This document shows, piece by piece, positions 1-6,517 of a stretch of DNA of 10,303 nt; the first letter of the stretch is position 1; the number at the start of each line of letters is the position of its first letter. A program made the position numbers and the translations under genes. A model generated the notes under the pieces. It saw nothing but the letters and a program-made list of their open reading frames with translations. It was not told where the DNA came from and ran no database searches. Origin of the DNA: Bacillota bacterium (lineage in GTDB: Bacteria > Bacillota > Clostridia > Lachnospirales > Lachnospiraceae); contig JAFAEB010000438.1 of assembly GCA_023424235.1 (NCBI GenBank), forward strand, positions 1 to 10,303, given 5' to 3'.

Positions 1-524
1 GTATTATATTTTTTCTTTAATTGCTTTTCTACAAAGGCTAAATGACTAGGTTCTCCTGTCATCAAACATTTATTTACATCAAAGGTAACATAATCAGTAA
101 AATTAGCCACTTCTTTTATTGGTATCTTGTTTATGCTTGCTTCTTTTAACATATATTCATCAATTTTAGTTCCAGCAATAATGGAATCATTTTCATATGT
201 TATAATGCCAACATTATGATCGATTGCATCTTGATATAATTCTGGTATCATGGATGGGCTCAAAACTTTTTGAAAGATTATTTTATTGCTAGCACAATGA
301 ATGATCTTTCCGCCATTATATGATAAGATATAACCCTTATATTTTGCTAGTTTTAGTTCATCTGATAAGGCTAGGATTCCAGGAGTCGGTCTACCAGAAG
401 CAAGAACTACAATATGTCCTCTTTCCTGGATGTTTAATATAGCCTCTAATGTATTATTTGATATTTCTTTTTTTGAATTGGTTAAGGTACCATCAATATC
501 TAAAACAAGTATTTCGTATGCCAA
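1..524 (-). CDS. Cof-type HAD-superfamily hydrolase (partial, 3' end outside window)
   Basis: This is the N-terminal 174 residues of a haloacid dehalogenase-superfamily phosphatase; the rest lies beyond base 1. Motif I is LDIDGT at residues 8-13, with D9 as the expected nucleophile and D11 as acid/base. Motif II is the serine of ASGR at 42-45. YNGG at 69-72 opens the C2 cap, the usual layout of Cof/YidA-type sugar-phosphate or nucleotide phosphatases. Motifs III and IV (the Lys and the GDxxND loop) would be past the edge, so an intact active site cannot be confirmed. The start is TTG at 524-522: it is 6 nt after an AAGGAGA site (531-537), and the next in-frame ATG is at codon 92, beyond both motifs. 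The gene follows the pectinesterase by 11 nt and is probably cotranscribed with it. A role in sugar-phosphate turnover is only inferred from context; the substrate is unknown. Confidence 0.9.
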   Translation of the reverse strand, partial: MAYEILVLDIDGTLTNSKKEISNNTLEAILNIQERGHIVVLASGRPTPGILALSDELKLAKYKGYILSYNGGKIIHCASNKIIFQKVLSPSMIPELYQDAIDHNVGIITYENDSIIAGTKIDEYMLKEASINKIPIKEVANFTDYVTFDVNKCLMTGEPSHLAFVEKQLKKKYN

Positions 525-535
525 AGTTAATCTCC

Positions 536-1507
536 TTAATCGAGTGTACTAAGTACCTTTTCTTTTGTATAAAATAAGCTGTCTTCTTTTGATAAAATAT
601 GTGACCAAGGTACTCGCTTATCCTCTATTATATCATCAGAAGCAATCAACTTGCTACCGTATTCTGCAAAAAAGGTCGAATAATGTGCATCTAATTTATT
701 CCAATCATGCCAACCTTCTTCTTTTATATGTTCGCCTATATTACAATCTATTAGAACAACTTTGCCAAAGTTTCTCCAAGGACGTCCAAGATAAACAGAA
801 TGTTTTGGACAATTACTGATAAAATCACATTGATAAAATACATAGCCATAGGTTTGACCTTCTGGAGTAGAAGGAGCAGTTACATACCCATGGATGGGAT
901 CATTATCGTTCATAATTCTTCGTATGGAATATAGTGTGCATTTCTCAAAATATGCAGTAGCGCTACCAAAAATAAAATCAATATCGCCCATAATAAAGCA
1001 CTTTTTATAGTGCTGTCTTCCGTTGATTCGAGGTGCAAATTCCTTTGGTCCAATAAAACCATTAGCTTCATATGGTGTAGGTGGAAGAGGGCCTGTAAAA
1101 AGTGTATCCTGACTAGACAATAACCTACAATTGTCAACAGTAATTTTATCCCCATCCGCATACAAGGCAATTGCTTGACCAACAATTGTTCCACTACCTG
1201 ATGCATTTTCAATTGTTAGGTTTTTAAGTGTTACATTGTTTGCATCGATCATCATAGTAAAGCTACGAAAGGTGCCACAGAGAGTACCATCATTCATAGG
1301 CATTTTTGCATAATTTTGATAAGTAATTATAGTACCTTCATTGGACTCACCAAGTAAAGTAATATTTGGTCTATTAATAATAAGCTTCTCTTTATAAATT
1401 CCATCGTATATGTAAATGGTTACAGGTTCTATTTTTTCTTTCACAGATTCTAGAGCTTTTTCGATGGTGTTAAAATGACCTCTAGCATCTTTAGAAACAT
1501 AAATCAT
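536..1507 (-). CDS. Pectin methylesterase, CE8 family, apparently cytoplasmic
   Basis: The 323-residue protein removes methyl groups from homogalacturonan or its oligomers, giving pectate and methanol. All CE8 signatures are present in order: GIYKE at 36-40, GQAIAL at 110-115, SQDTL at 132-136, GDIDFIFG at 174-181 and YLGRPW at 239-244. By family homology the catalytic and substrate residues are Q111, Q133, D134, D177, R242 and W244, and none is missing. The protein starts directly with the right-handed beta-helix (MIYVSKDARG) and has no signal peptide, so it probably acts inside the cell on imported methylated oligogalacturonides. The stretch from 137 to 170 (TGPLPP..., GFIGPKEFAPR) between SQDTL and DFIFG resembles, from memory, Firmicute intracellular enzymes. 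An AAAGGAG site 8 nt upstream of the ATG overlaps the stop of the preceding cyclase gene, pointing to an operon with translational coupling. Confidence 0.95.
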   Translation of the reverse strand: MIYVSKDARGHFNTIEKALESVKEKIEPVTIYIYDGIYKEKLIINRPNITLLGESNEGTIITYQNYAKMPMNDGTLCGTFRSFTMMIDANNVTLKNLTIENASGSGTIVGQAIALYADGDKITVDNCRLLSSQDTLFTGPLPPTPYEANGFIGPKEFAPRINGRQHYKKCFIMGDIDFIFGSATAYFEKCTLYSIRRIMNDNDPIHGYVTAPSTPEGQTYGYVFYQCDFISNCPKHSVYLGRPWRNFGKVVLIDCNIGEHIKEEGWHDWNKLDAHYSTFFAEYGSKLIASDDIIEDKRVPWSHILSKEDSLFYTKEKVLSTLD

Positions 1508-1519
1508 ATTAATTCTCCT

Positions 1520-2425
1520 TTAAGAAGGATATTTTATAATACAGCAATTTTTGCTTGCAGATTTACCACTATATAGTGCTTGATCTACAAAAGTAATATT
1601 TTTCTCTGCAGTTAAATTTCTATTATATGGTATGACACCTCCTGTAACAGTACAATTAAAAACTTGCTTATCATACTGAAAAGGATATTTGGAAATCTCA
1701 TTTCGAAGTTTGTTAGCGATACTTAGTGCTTTATCGCAAGTTGTTTCAGGAAGGCAGATCATAAGTTCTTCTCCACCCCATCTACTAATGATGTCTTCTT
1801 CGCGAAGTAATAATTTTAAAATATTTGATATGGCTATTAAAACCTGGTCTCCGGCATTATGACCAAAATTATCGTTGATTTTCTTAAAATTATCCACGTC
1901 AAATAAGATCAGCGAAAGAGGATTTTGATTTTTTGTAACATATATATGTAATTGCTCCATGAAGTATCGTCTGTTATATAATTTTGTTAAATAATCAGTG
2001 GTAGCTAAAACTTGTAGTTCCTCAGTTAATCTTTTAAGCTCTCGCTGAATCTTAATATTTTGCATATGAACCTTAACCCTAGCTTTTAGTTCCTCTGCTA
2101 TAAAAGGTTTCGATACGTAATCTTGAGCACCAACTTCAAATCCCTTTAATACGGAATCAGAATCATTGTTAGCAGTAATAAAAATTACAGGTATATCTTT
2201 AGTTTCCGGTGTATTTTTTAATATTCTACAGGTCTCATAACCATCAATACCATTCATAATAATATCTAATAATATGAGTGTAGGGGTTATTTTTTTAGCA
2301 ATCTCAATACTTTCTTCACCAGAATGAACTACCTCGATATGGAGAGAAGGTGTCCTTAAAATATCCTTAATAATACTACATATTATTTCACTATCATCCA
2401 CAACTAAAATTGTGTCCTTATCCAT
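1520..2425 (-). CDS. Response regulator with GGDEF output domain (diguanylate cyclase)
   Basis: The 301-residue cytoplasmic protein should make cyclic di-GMP from two GTP when phosphorylated. Residues 1-120 form a CheY-like receiver: acidic pocket D10/D11, phospho-acceptor D54 in LLLD, switch T84 in FITA, and K106 in SKP. A helical linker (about 120-140) leads to a GGDEF domain from about 141 to 298, beginning TTDYLTKLYNRRYF. D176 in LFDVDNFK is a metal ligand. The active-site loop is GGEEL at 217-221, a known active variant of GGDEF. An RxxD product-inhibition site (R208-D211) lies exactly five residues before it. The layout resembles WspR, with a single receiver, rather than PleD with two. 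No histidine kinase gene is adjacent, so the input is unknown. The ATG has an AAGGAG site at 2433-2438. It is the first gene of a unit with the pectinesterase and the HAD phosphatase. Confidence 0.95.
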   Translation of the reverse strand: MDKDTILVVDDSEIICSIIKDILRTPSLHIEVVHSGEESIEIAKKITPTLILLDIIMNGIDGYETCRILKNTPETKDIPVIFITANNDSDSVLKGFEVGAQDYVSKPFIAEELKARVKVHMQNIKIQRELKRLTEELQVLATTDYLTKLYNRRYFMEQLHIYVTKNQNPLSLILFDVDNFKKINDNFGHNAGDQVLIAISNILKLLLREEDIISRWGGEELMICLPETTCDKALSIANKLRNEISKYPFQYDKQVFNCTVTGGVIPYNRNLTAEKNITFVDQALYSGKSASKNCCIIKYPS

Positions 2426-2455
2426 AAATACTCTCCTTGTACATCCTCATCATTG

Positions 2456-2484
2456 TATATATAGTAAATTGGTCCTAGGATCAA
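2456..2484 (-). promoter_or_regulatory. Probable promoter of the diguanylate cyclase operon
   Basis: On the minus strand TTGATC (plus 2479-2484) is followed after 17 nt by TATATA (plus 2456-2461), a good sigma-A-type pair. The predicted start is near 2449, about 25 nt before the ATG, with the AAGGAG site in between. The -35 hexamer and part of the spacer lie inside an 18-bp palindrome (2468-2485), so control by a DNA-binding protein is plausible. Confidence 0.5.
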
Positions 2485-2503
2485 TCTATATCTATAGTAA
2501 ATT
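2460..2503. promoter_or_regulatory. Operator-like palindrome flanked by 11-bp direct repeats
   Basis: The sequence ATTGGTCCTAGGATCAAT at 2468-2485 is an 18-bp dyad centred on CCTAGG with a single mismatched pair. It is flanked by two exact copies of TATAGTAAATT at 2460-2470 and 2493-2503, 33 bp apart, or about three helical turns. This GC-containing symmetry stands out in very AT-rich surroundings and overlaps the -35 region of the cyclase promoter. A regulator binding site is inferred; the regulator is not identifiable from the sequence. Confidence 0.4.
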
Positions 2504-2736
2504 ATTTTTGGAAAAATATCAATACAATATGACAGAAATCTTCTTAGATATACAAAAAATATTATAATAAGCACTATAAATGAATATATACTATGGAATC
2601 GTAATTATTAATTAACAATTAAGTTAAATTATATAAATTGTAAAAAATTAATTATTTGAAATAAATTGATAAAAATACAAAAAATAATTCTCATATGAAT
2701 TAAAATATGGTAGGATATTCATATTGACACATTGTG

Positions 2737-2762
2737 TATAATATTCTTGTACCAAAGGAGGT
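2737..2762 (+). promoter_or_regulatory. -10 box and ribosome binding site of the alpha/beta hydrolase gene
   Basis: A consensus TATAAT lies at 2737-2742 and an AAAGGAGGT site at 2754-2762, 11 nt before the ATG at 2774. The leader would be only about 25 nt. No good -35 sits at the right distance; the consensus TTGACA at 2724-2729 is only 7 nt upstream and cannot pair with this -10. A short perfect dyad ACACATTGTGT (2727-2737) touches the -10 box. Confidence 0.45.
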
Positions 2763-2773
2763 AAGAATTAGTT

Positions 2774-3709
2774 ATGGCATATTTTATATTAGGTCTCACC
2801 CTTATTCTAATACTCATACTTATGACAAGTTTTATATTATCGAATATATTATTAAAACCTAGACGTATAAAATATGAAACATTGTTTACCCGTGAGATTG
2901 AAACAAAGAGACTTGATAAAAAATGGTATGATAACCTCGATAAAAGGGAGTTTACCATAAAATCTAGATATGGTTATGATCTTTCGTGTAGTTTGCTAAA
3001 TAGTAGTGAAAGCAAAAAACAACTCGATAATCCAAAGGAGAAGATTAAGTTAGCTATTATATGCCATGGCTATACAAGCTGTAAGTATGGAAGCTTGCTT
3101 TATGCAAAATTATATATAAAAAGAGGTATCAGTGTATTAGTTTATGATCATCGAAACCATGGACTAAGTGGCAAGACATTTACTTCAATGGGCTATTATG
3201 AGAAATTCGATTTACAGACAGTAGTTGATTGGTGTTATGATACTTTTGGTCAAAATTTAGCCATTGTCACTCATGGAGAATCAATGGGTGGTGCAACCGT
3301 ACTATCACATCTTACAATTGATGGAAGAGTTAGAGCAGTAGTTTCAGATTGCTCCTATGATACCTTAGAGAACTTAATAAAATACCAGATTAAAAAGTTT
3401 TATCATTTACCACAATTTCCATTTATATTGATTGCCGATATTATAATTCGAATGAGAGCAAAATTTTCCATTAAAGATGTAAATCCTATAAGTGGAGTGA
3501 TACACACTAATGCACCTATTTTATTCATTCATGGACTAGAAGATGATTATATTCCGTATTCCATGTCAGAGAATATGTATAATAAAAAGTTATATAAAAG
3601 AGAAATATATTTAGCACCCAATGCATCCCATGCTCAGTCCGGTGTTAAAAATTCTGAAGAGTATGAGAAAGTGCTAAATGCCTACTTAGATAAATATTAT
3701 TTTAAATAA
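2774..3709 (+). CDS. Membrane-anchored alpha/beta-hydrolase (serine hydrolase)
   Basis: The 311-residue protein has an N-terminal hydrophobic segment (about residues 3-27) followed by KPRR, then an alpha/beta-hydrolase domain from about 58 to 308. Visible elements are HGY at 98-100 (oxyanion region), YDHRNHGLSG at 124-133, the nucleophile elbow GESMGG with S170, HGLEDDYIP at 253-261 with D257 the likely catalytic acid, and ASHA with H286. The triad therefore looks complete. The layout matches the YqkD/YtaP-like Firmicute hydrolases of unknown substrate; an esterase or peptidase role is possible but unproven. The uncharged N-terminus and the basic residues after the membrane segment suggest that the catalytic domain stays on the cytoplasmic side. 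It is monocistronic: it has its own promoter elements and a hairpin 19 nt after the stop. The start is supported by AAAGGAGGT at a slightly long spacing. Confidence 0.9.
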   Translation: MAYFILGLTLILILILMTSFILSNILLKPRRIKYETLFTREIETKRLDKKWYDNLDKREFTIKSRYGYDLSCSLLNSSESKKQLDNPKEKIKLAIICHGYTSCKYGSLLYAKLYIKRGISVLVYDHRNHGLSGKTFTSMGYYEKFDLQTVVDWCYDTFGQNLAIVTHGESMGGATVLSHLTIDGRVRAVVSDCSYDTLENLIKYQIKKFYHLPQFPFILIADIIIRMRAKFSIKDVNPISGVIHTNAPILFIHGLEDDYIPYSMSENMYNKKLYKREIYLAPNASHAQSGVKNSEEYEKVLNAYLDKYYFK

Positions 3710-3727
3710 AAGTTAATATAAAATAGA

Positions 3728-3754
3728 AAAAGTCCAAGACTAACTTGGACTTTT
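3728..3754. terminator. Bidirectional intrinsic terminator between convergent genes
   Basis: A perfect 11-bp stem, AAAAGTCCAAG (3728-3738) with CTTGGACTTTT (3744-3754), encloses the 5-nt loop ACTAA. The arms start or end in runs of A or T, so each strand has a GC-containing stem followed by U residues. It sits between the hydrolase stop at 3709 and the UPF0145 stop at 3760 and can serve both genes. Confidence 0.9.
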
Positions 3755-3759
3755 AATTA

Positions 3760-4080
3760 TTATTCACATGTAACTGCTGTACCAGAAACAGTAACCATTA
3801 ACATCCCATTATCAGCACCTAGTACTTCATAATCAATATCAACACCAACGATAGCGTTAGCGCCTAATCTTCTTGCACGATCTTCCATTTCTATAATAGC
3901 GCTTTCTCTAGCTCTTATTAATTCTTCTTCATAAGTTCCAGAACGTCCGCCAAAAAAGTTAGATAATCCTGCAGCAAAATCCTTTATAAAATTAACACCA
4001 GAAATAACTTCTCCAAACACAATTCCGTGATAAGCTACAATTTTCTTTCCATCAACAGATGGGGTAGTAGTTACAATCAT
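3760..4080 (-). CDS. YbjQ/UPF0145 family protein
   Basis: The 106-residue protein is full length for the YbjQ_1 (UPF0145, DUF74) family. Family features seen are the N-terminal MIVTTTPSVDGKKI strand pair, the conserved GVNFIKDFAAGLSNFFGGRS stretch (28-47), the helix with YEEELIRARESAI (50-62), and RRLGANAIVGVDIDYE (70-85). The fold is a small homo-oligomeric alpha/beta protein sometimes annotated as a heavy-metal-binding domain; no biochemical role is established and none should be assumed. There is no signal peptide or membrane segment. The ATG follows an AAGGAGA site (4089-4095) by 8 nt. It lies 192 bp after argG on the same strand, far enough to have its own promoter, and it ends at the bidirectional terminator shared with the hydrolase gene. 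Confidence 0.9.
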   Translation of the reverse strand: MIVTTTPSVDGKKIVAYHGIVFGEVISGVNFIKDFAAGLSNFFGGRSGTYEEELIRARESAIIEMEDRARRLGANAIVGVDIDYEVLGADNGMLMVTVSGTAVTCE

Positions 4081-4114
4081 TTAAGTAATCTCCTTATAAA
4101 TTTATTTTGTATTG

Positions 4115-4142
4115 TTAATATTCTAATTTATAAAAATTACAA
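4115..4142 (-). promoter_or_regulatory. Weak candidate promoter for the UPF0145 gene
   Basis: On the minus strand TTGTAA (plus 4137-4142) is followed after 16 nt by TATTAA (plus 4115-4120), with the ribosome binding site about 20 nt further on. Both hexamers match the consensus only moderately, and the AT-rich context makes chance matches easy. Confidence 0.3.
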
Positions 4143-4217
4143 CTAGTTAAAGAGAATATTAATTCTTGATTAAATTTATGAAATTTAGATGATTATTATT
4201 CTAATTAAGGAAGATGA

Positions 4218-4231
4218 TTTGATTAATCAAA
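4218..4231. repeat. 14-bp perfect palindrome between argG and the UPF0145 gene
   Basis: TTTGATTAATCAAA is perfectly self-complementary and lies 42 bp after the argG stop on that gene's strand. No GC-rich hairpin with a U tract follows argG, so this could be a weak transcript-end structure or an operator for the UPF0145 gene. Neither role is shown by the sequence. Confidence 0.3.
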
Positions 4232-4272
4232 CAGAAAGTAAATAATAATACTTATATTTCACTTAATTCATA

Positions 4273-5487
4273 TTAATTATTATCCTCTAAACTTTTAAGT
4301 TTCATGGCGCGTACCTTTAAGGATAAACCAAATAGATTAATAAATCCTTCTGCATCGTGATGATTATATAAATCACCAGTTGTAAAGGAGGCAATACTTT
4401 CATTATATAAGGAATATGGTGAAGAGATACCTTGGCGTATAATGTTTCCTTTATATAATTTAAGTTTTACTTCTCCTGTTACATATGCTTGTGTGGAATC
4501 AACAAAAGCTTGTAATGCTTCTCGTAAAGGAGTGAACCATTTACCTTCATAAACCACATCTGCAAATTTATTACCAATTTCTTTTTTGCAAGTAAGAGTA
4601 GCTCGGTCGAGGATTAATTCTTCTAGGGCATTATGAGCTTCCATAAGAATTGTTCCACCAGGAGTTTCATATACACCACGTGATTTCATACCAACGACAC
4701 GGTTTTCAACAATATCGATGATACCAACGCCATGCTTTCCACCCAACTCATTTAACTTTTCAATCAGTAAGGATGGTTTCATACTTTCTCCGTTAAGACT
4801 GGTTGGAATACCTTTCTCAAAGGTTAGAGTTAAATCTTCGCTTTCATCAGGAGCTTTAAATGGTGATACACTAAGTACAAGTAAATGATCATAATTAGGA
4901 GCGAGAGCTGGGTCCTCTAATTCTAAACCTTCATGACTAATATGCCATAAGTTTCTATCACGACTATAGCTATTATCTGCTGAAAATGGTAAATCAATGC
5001 CATGATTTTTGCAATATTCAATTTCTTCCTCACGAGAAGTTACATCCCATATTCTCCATGGAGCTATTATTTTTAAGTCTGGAGCTAATGCTTTAATACC
5101 AAGTTCAAAACGTACTTGATCATTTCCTTTCCCTGTTGCTCCATGGCAGATTGCAGTAGCGCCTTCTAATCTTGCTATTTCAACTAATCGTTTGGAGATT
5201 ACTGGACGTGCCATAGAAGTTCCTAATAAATATTTATATTCATATACAGCACCAGCTTTTACACAAGGTATCACATAATCATCTACAAATTCATCTACCA
5301 CATCTTCTATATATAATTTAGTTGCACCAGATAATTTTGCTCTTTCTTCTAATCCATCTAATTCATTTCCTTGGCCAACATCAATACATACACATACCAC
5401 TTCATAATCATAATTTTCTTTTAACCAAGGAATAATCATAGTGGTATCTAGTCCACCGGAATATGCTAATATTACTTTTTCTTTCAT
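4273..5487 (-). CDS. argG: Argininosuccinate synthase
   Basis: ArgG joins citrulline and aspartate using ATP to give argininosuccinate, the penultimate step of arginine synthesis, in the cytoplasm as a tetramer. The 404-residue length is typical. The N-terminal PP-loop AYSGGLDTT is at 8-16; the ATP- and substrate-binding segment HGATGKGNDQVRFE is at 115-128. SRDRNLWHIS (175-184) and GVYETPGG (271-278) are further family signatures of the synthetase domain. The ATG is preceded by AGGAGG at a normal spacing. The gene stands alone on the minus strand, divergent from maf and about 1.4 kb from the argCJBD cluster on the other strand; argH is not beside it. Its promoter carries a motif over the -10 box nearly identical to that of argC, suggesting common ArgR-type control. 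Identification is very secure. Confidence 0.98.
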   Translation of the reverse strand: MKEKVILAYSGGLDTTMIIPWLKENYDYEVVCVCIDVGQGNELDGLEERAKLSGATKLYIEDVVDEFVDDYVIPCVKAGAVYEYKYLLGTSMARPVISKRLVEIARLEGATAICHGATGKGNDQVRFELGIKALAPDLKIIAPWRIWDVTSREEEIEYCKNHGIDLPFSADNSYSRDRNLWHISHEGLELEDPALAPNYDHLLVLSVSPFKAPDESEDLTLTFEKGIPTSLNGESMKPSLLIEKLNELGGKHGVGIIDIVENRVVGMKSRGVYETPGGTILMEAHNALEELILDRATLTCKKEIGNKFADVVYEGKWFTPLREALQAFVDSTQAYVTGEVKLKLYKGNIIRQGISSPYSLYNESIASFTTGDLYNHHDAEGFINLFGLSLKVRAMKLKSLEDNN

Positions 5488-5512
5488 TTTTAAATCCTCC
5501 TATAGTGATATA

Positions 5513-5530
5513 ATATTATAAATATACATT
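5513..5530 (-). promoter_or_regulatory. Possible ArgR operator (ARG box-like) over the argG -10
   Basis: The core TGTATATTTATAAT (minus strand, plus 5515-5528) matches 10 of 14 positions of the ARG box core TGAATWWWWATTCA, mostly through its first half-site. Taken alone this is weak. It gains weight from the closely similar sequence at the same place in the argC promoter (6826-6843). Confidence 0.3.
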
Positions 5531-5549
5531 ACAATGTTAAAATATGCAA
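5521..5549 (-). promoter_or_regulatory. argG promoter
   Basis: On the minus strand TTGCAT (plus 5544-5549) and TATATT (plus 5521-5526) are separated by exactly 17 nt. The predicted start is near 5514, giving a short leader of about 27 nt that includes the AGGAGG site. The bases over the -10 box, AATGTATATTTATAAT (plus 5515-5530), resemble an ARG box. Confidence 0.6.
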
Positions 5550-5752
5550 TAGTATTTTTGATGATTTTTAATTAAATAATGTAATTTTAATGGTTATAGT
5601 ATAGATAGATGGATAAAAATCTTATTAAAGTATATGTGTATACTTTTACATGTTATTTGTTATTATGGATGTTATAAAGAGTGTAGTAGGTAACTGTTAA
5701 TATAGGTTAAATTTATATATATAGATAATAGTGTAGTGATTTAGAATATAGT

Positions 5753-5782
5753 TTGACTCATAATATTGTTTCATATTATACT
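5753..5782 (+). promoter_or_regulatory. maf promoter
   Basis: TTGACT (5753-5758) and TATACT (5777-5782) are separated by 18 nt, a good sigma-A-type match. The start would be near 5790, leaving an unusually long leader of about 120 nt before the maf ATG at 5913. Confidence 0.55.
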
Positions 5783-5912
5783 TAATAGATAAAATAAAAA
5801 ATTGAACATAGAAATACAAATTAGAGTAAGTAGAGTAGTGATGTATTTGCTAGTCATTTATTATTTTAATTACAATAGAAATTATCAGTATATACTGTAG
5901 AAAAGAGGAAAG

Positions 5913-6494
5913 ATGAGAAAAATTATTTTAGCATCAGGGTCACCAAGAAGGCGTGAATTACTAAGTAAAATAACAGATAAATTTATGATTGAAATAAGTG
6001 ATTTAGAAGAGATAACAACAAAAACAAAAGCAGAAGAAATTGTCTTGGAATTGTCTTTATTAAAAGCGAATGATATTGCAAATAAGTATATAAATAATTG
6101 TATAGTTATAGGTGCAGATACTATGGTTAGCTTGCATGATAAAGTACTAGGAAAACCAAAAGATAGACAAGATGCATTTCGAATGCTAAGAGCTATGTCT
6201 AATGAAAAGCATCAAGTATATACTGGGGTTACCATAATTATTAAAGATGAAGAAGGTCATTCAAAAACGATATCTTTTGTTGAACGAAGTGATGTATATG
6301 TAAATGACCTAAGTGATAATGAAATAGAGGAATATCTAAATACAGGTGAGCCTTTTGATAAAGCAGGTGCTTATGGAATACAAGGAAAGTTTGGTATTCA
6401 TATTGGAAGAATTGAAGGAGATTACTATAATATTGTAGGTTTTCCAGTAGCAAGAATCTATAAGGAATTAAAAACAGAGGGGATAAATATATAA
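5913..6494 (+). CDS. maf: Maf-family nucleoside triphosphate pyrophosphatase
   Basis: The 193-residue cytoplasmic protein belongs to the Maf/HAM1-like fold family, which hydrolyses non-canonical or excess nucleotides (dTTP/UTP type) to monophosphate and pyrophosphate; it is also annotated as a septum-formation protein. Motifs seen: SGSPRR at 8-13, which binds the phosphates; GADT at 67-70 with D69 the likely catalytic base; GKPKD at 80-84; EPFDKAGAYGIQG at 146-158; and IEGDYYNIVGFPVARI at 167-182. The last two fit the YhdE (dTTP/UTP) subgroup better than YceF. The start is fixed by SGSPRR so close to the N-terminus; the ribosome binding site is a modest GAGG only 4 nt before the ATG, so translation may be weak. 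The gene is followed by a tandem repeat and a terminator and seems to be transcribed alone. Confidence 0.95.
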   Translation: MRKIILASGSPRRRELLSKITDKFMIEISDLEEITTKTKAEEIVLELSLLKANDIANKYINNCIVIGADTMVSLHDKVLGKPKDRQDAFRMLRAMSNEKHQVYTGVTIIIKDEEGHSKTISFVERSDVYVNDLSDNEIEEYLNTGEPFDKAGAYGIQGKFGIHIGRIEGDYYNIVGFPVARIYKELKTEGINI

Positions 6495-6517
6495 AATAAA
6501 TATAAGATGAACTTAAA

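Larger units (their letters stand above)
2426..2773. other. Intergenic region between divergent cyclase and hydrolase genes
   Basis: This 348-bp gap between divergently transcribed genes contains the cyclase promoter and its dyad at the left end, and the hydrolase -10 box and ribosome binding site at the right end. The middle (about 2505-2700) is almost pure A/T with only short symmetric runs, such as AATTC/GAATT arms at 2686-2690 and 2697-2701. I see no convincing coding frame or RNA structure there. Confidence 0.6.
5488..5912. other. Divergent argG-maf intergenic region
   Basis: This 425-bp gap holds the argG promoter (5521-5549) and the maf promoter (5753-5782). Between them I see only an A/T hairpin with 8-bp arms, AAAGTATA and TATACTTT, at 5627-5646. 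A 12-bp palindrome CAGTATATACTG at 5886-5897 lies just before the maf ribosome binding site. There is no coding frame of note, no T-box signature and no riboswitch I can recognise. Confidence 0.6.

Noticed and set aside
565..1212. Open frames overlapping the pectinesterase (84 codons on plus, 100 on minus)
   Set aside because: They lie wholly inside a gene with every CE8 motif intact, and show no family resemblance.
2724..2742. TTGACA and TATAAT as a promoter pair for the hydrolase gene
   Set aside because: Both hexamers are consensus but only 7 nt apart, so they cannot form one -35/-10 pair. Only the -10 was kept.
2719..2958. 79-codon open frame on the minus strand over the hydrolase start
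   Set aside because: It is antisense to the membrane segment of a well-supported gene. Its hydrophobic look simply mirrors that segment, and it has no ribosome binding site.
4236..4253. AAGTA/TACTT hairpin as an argG terminator
   Set aside because: The stem is only 5 bp and A/T-rich, with no U tract on the argG strand. It is too weak to call.
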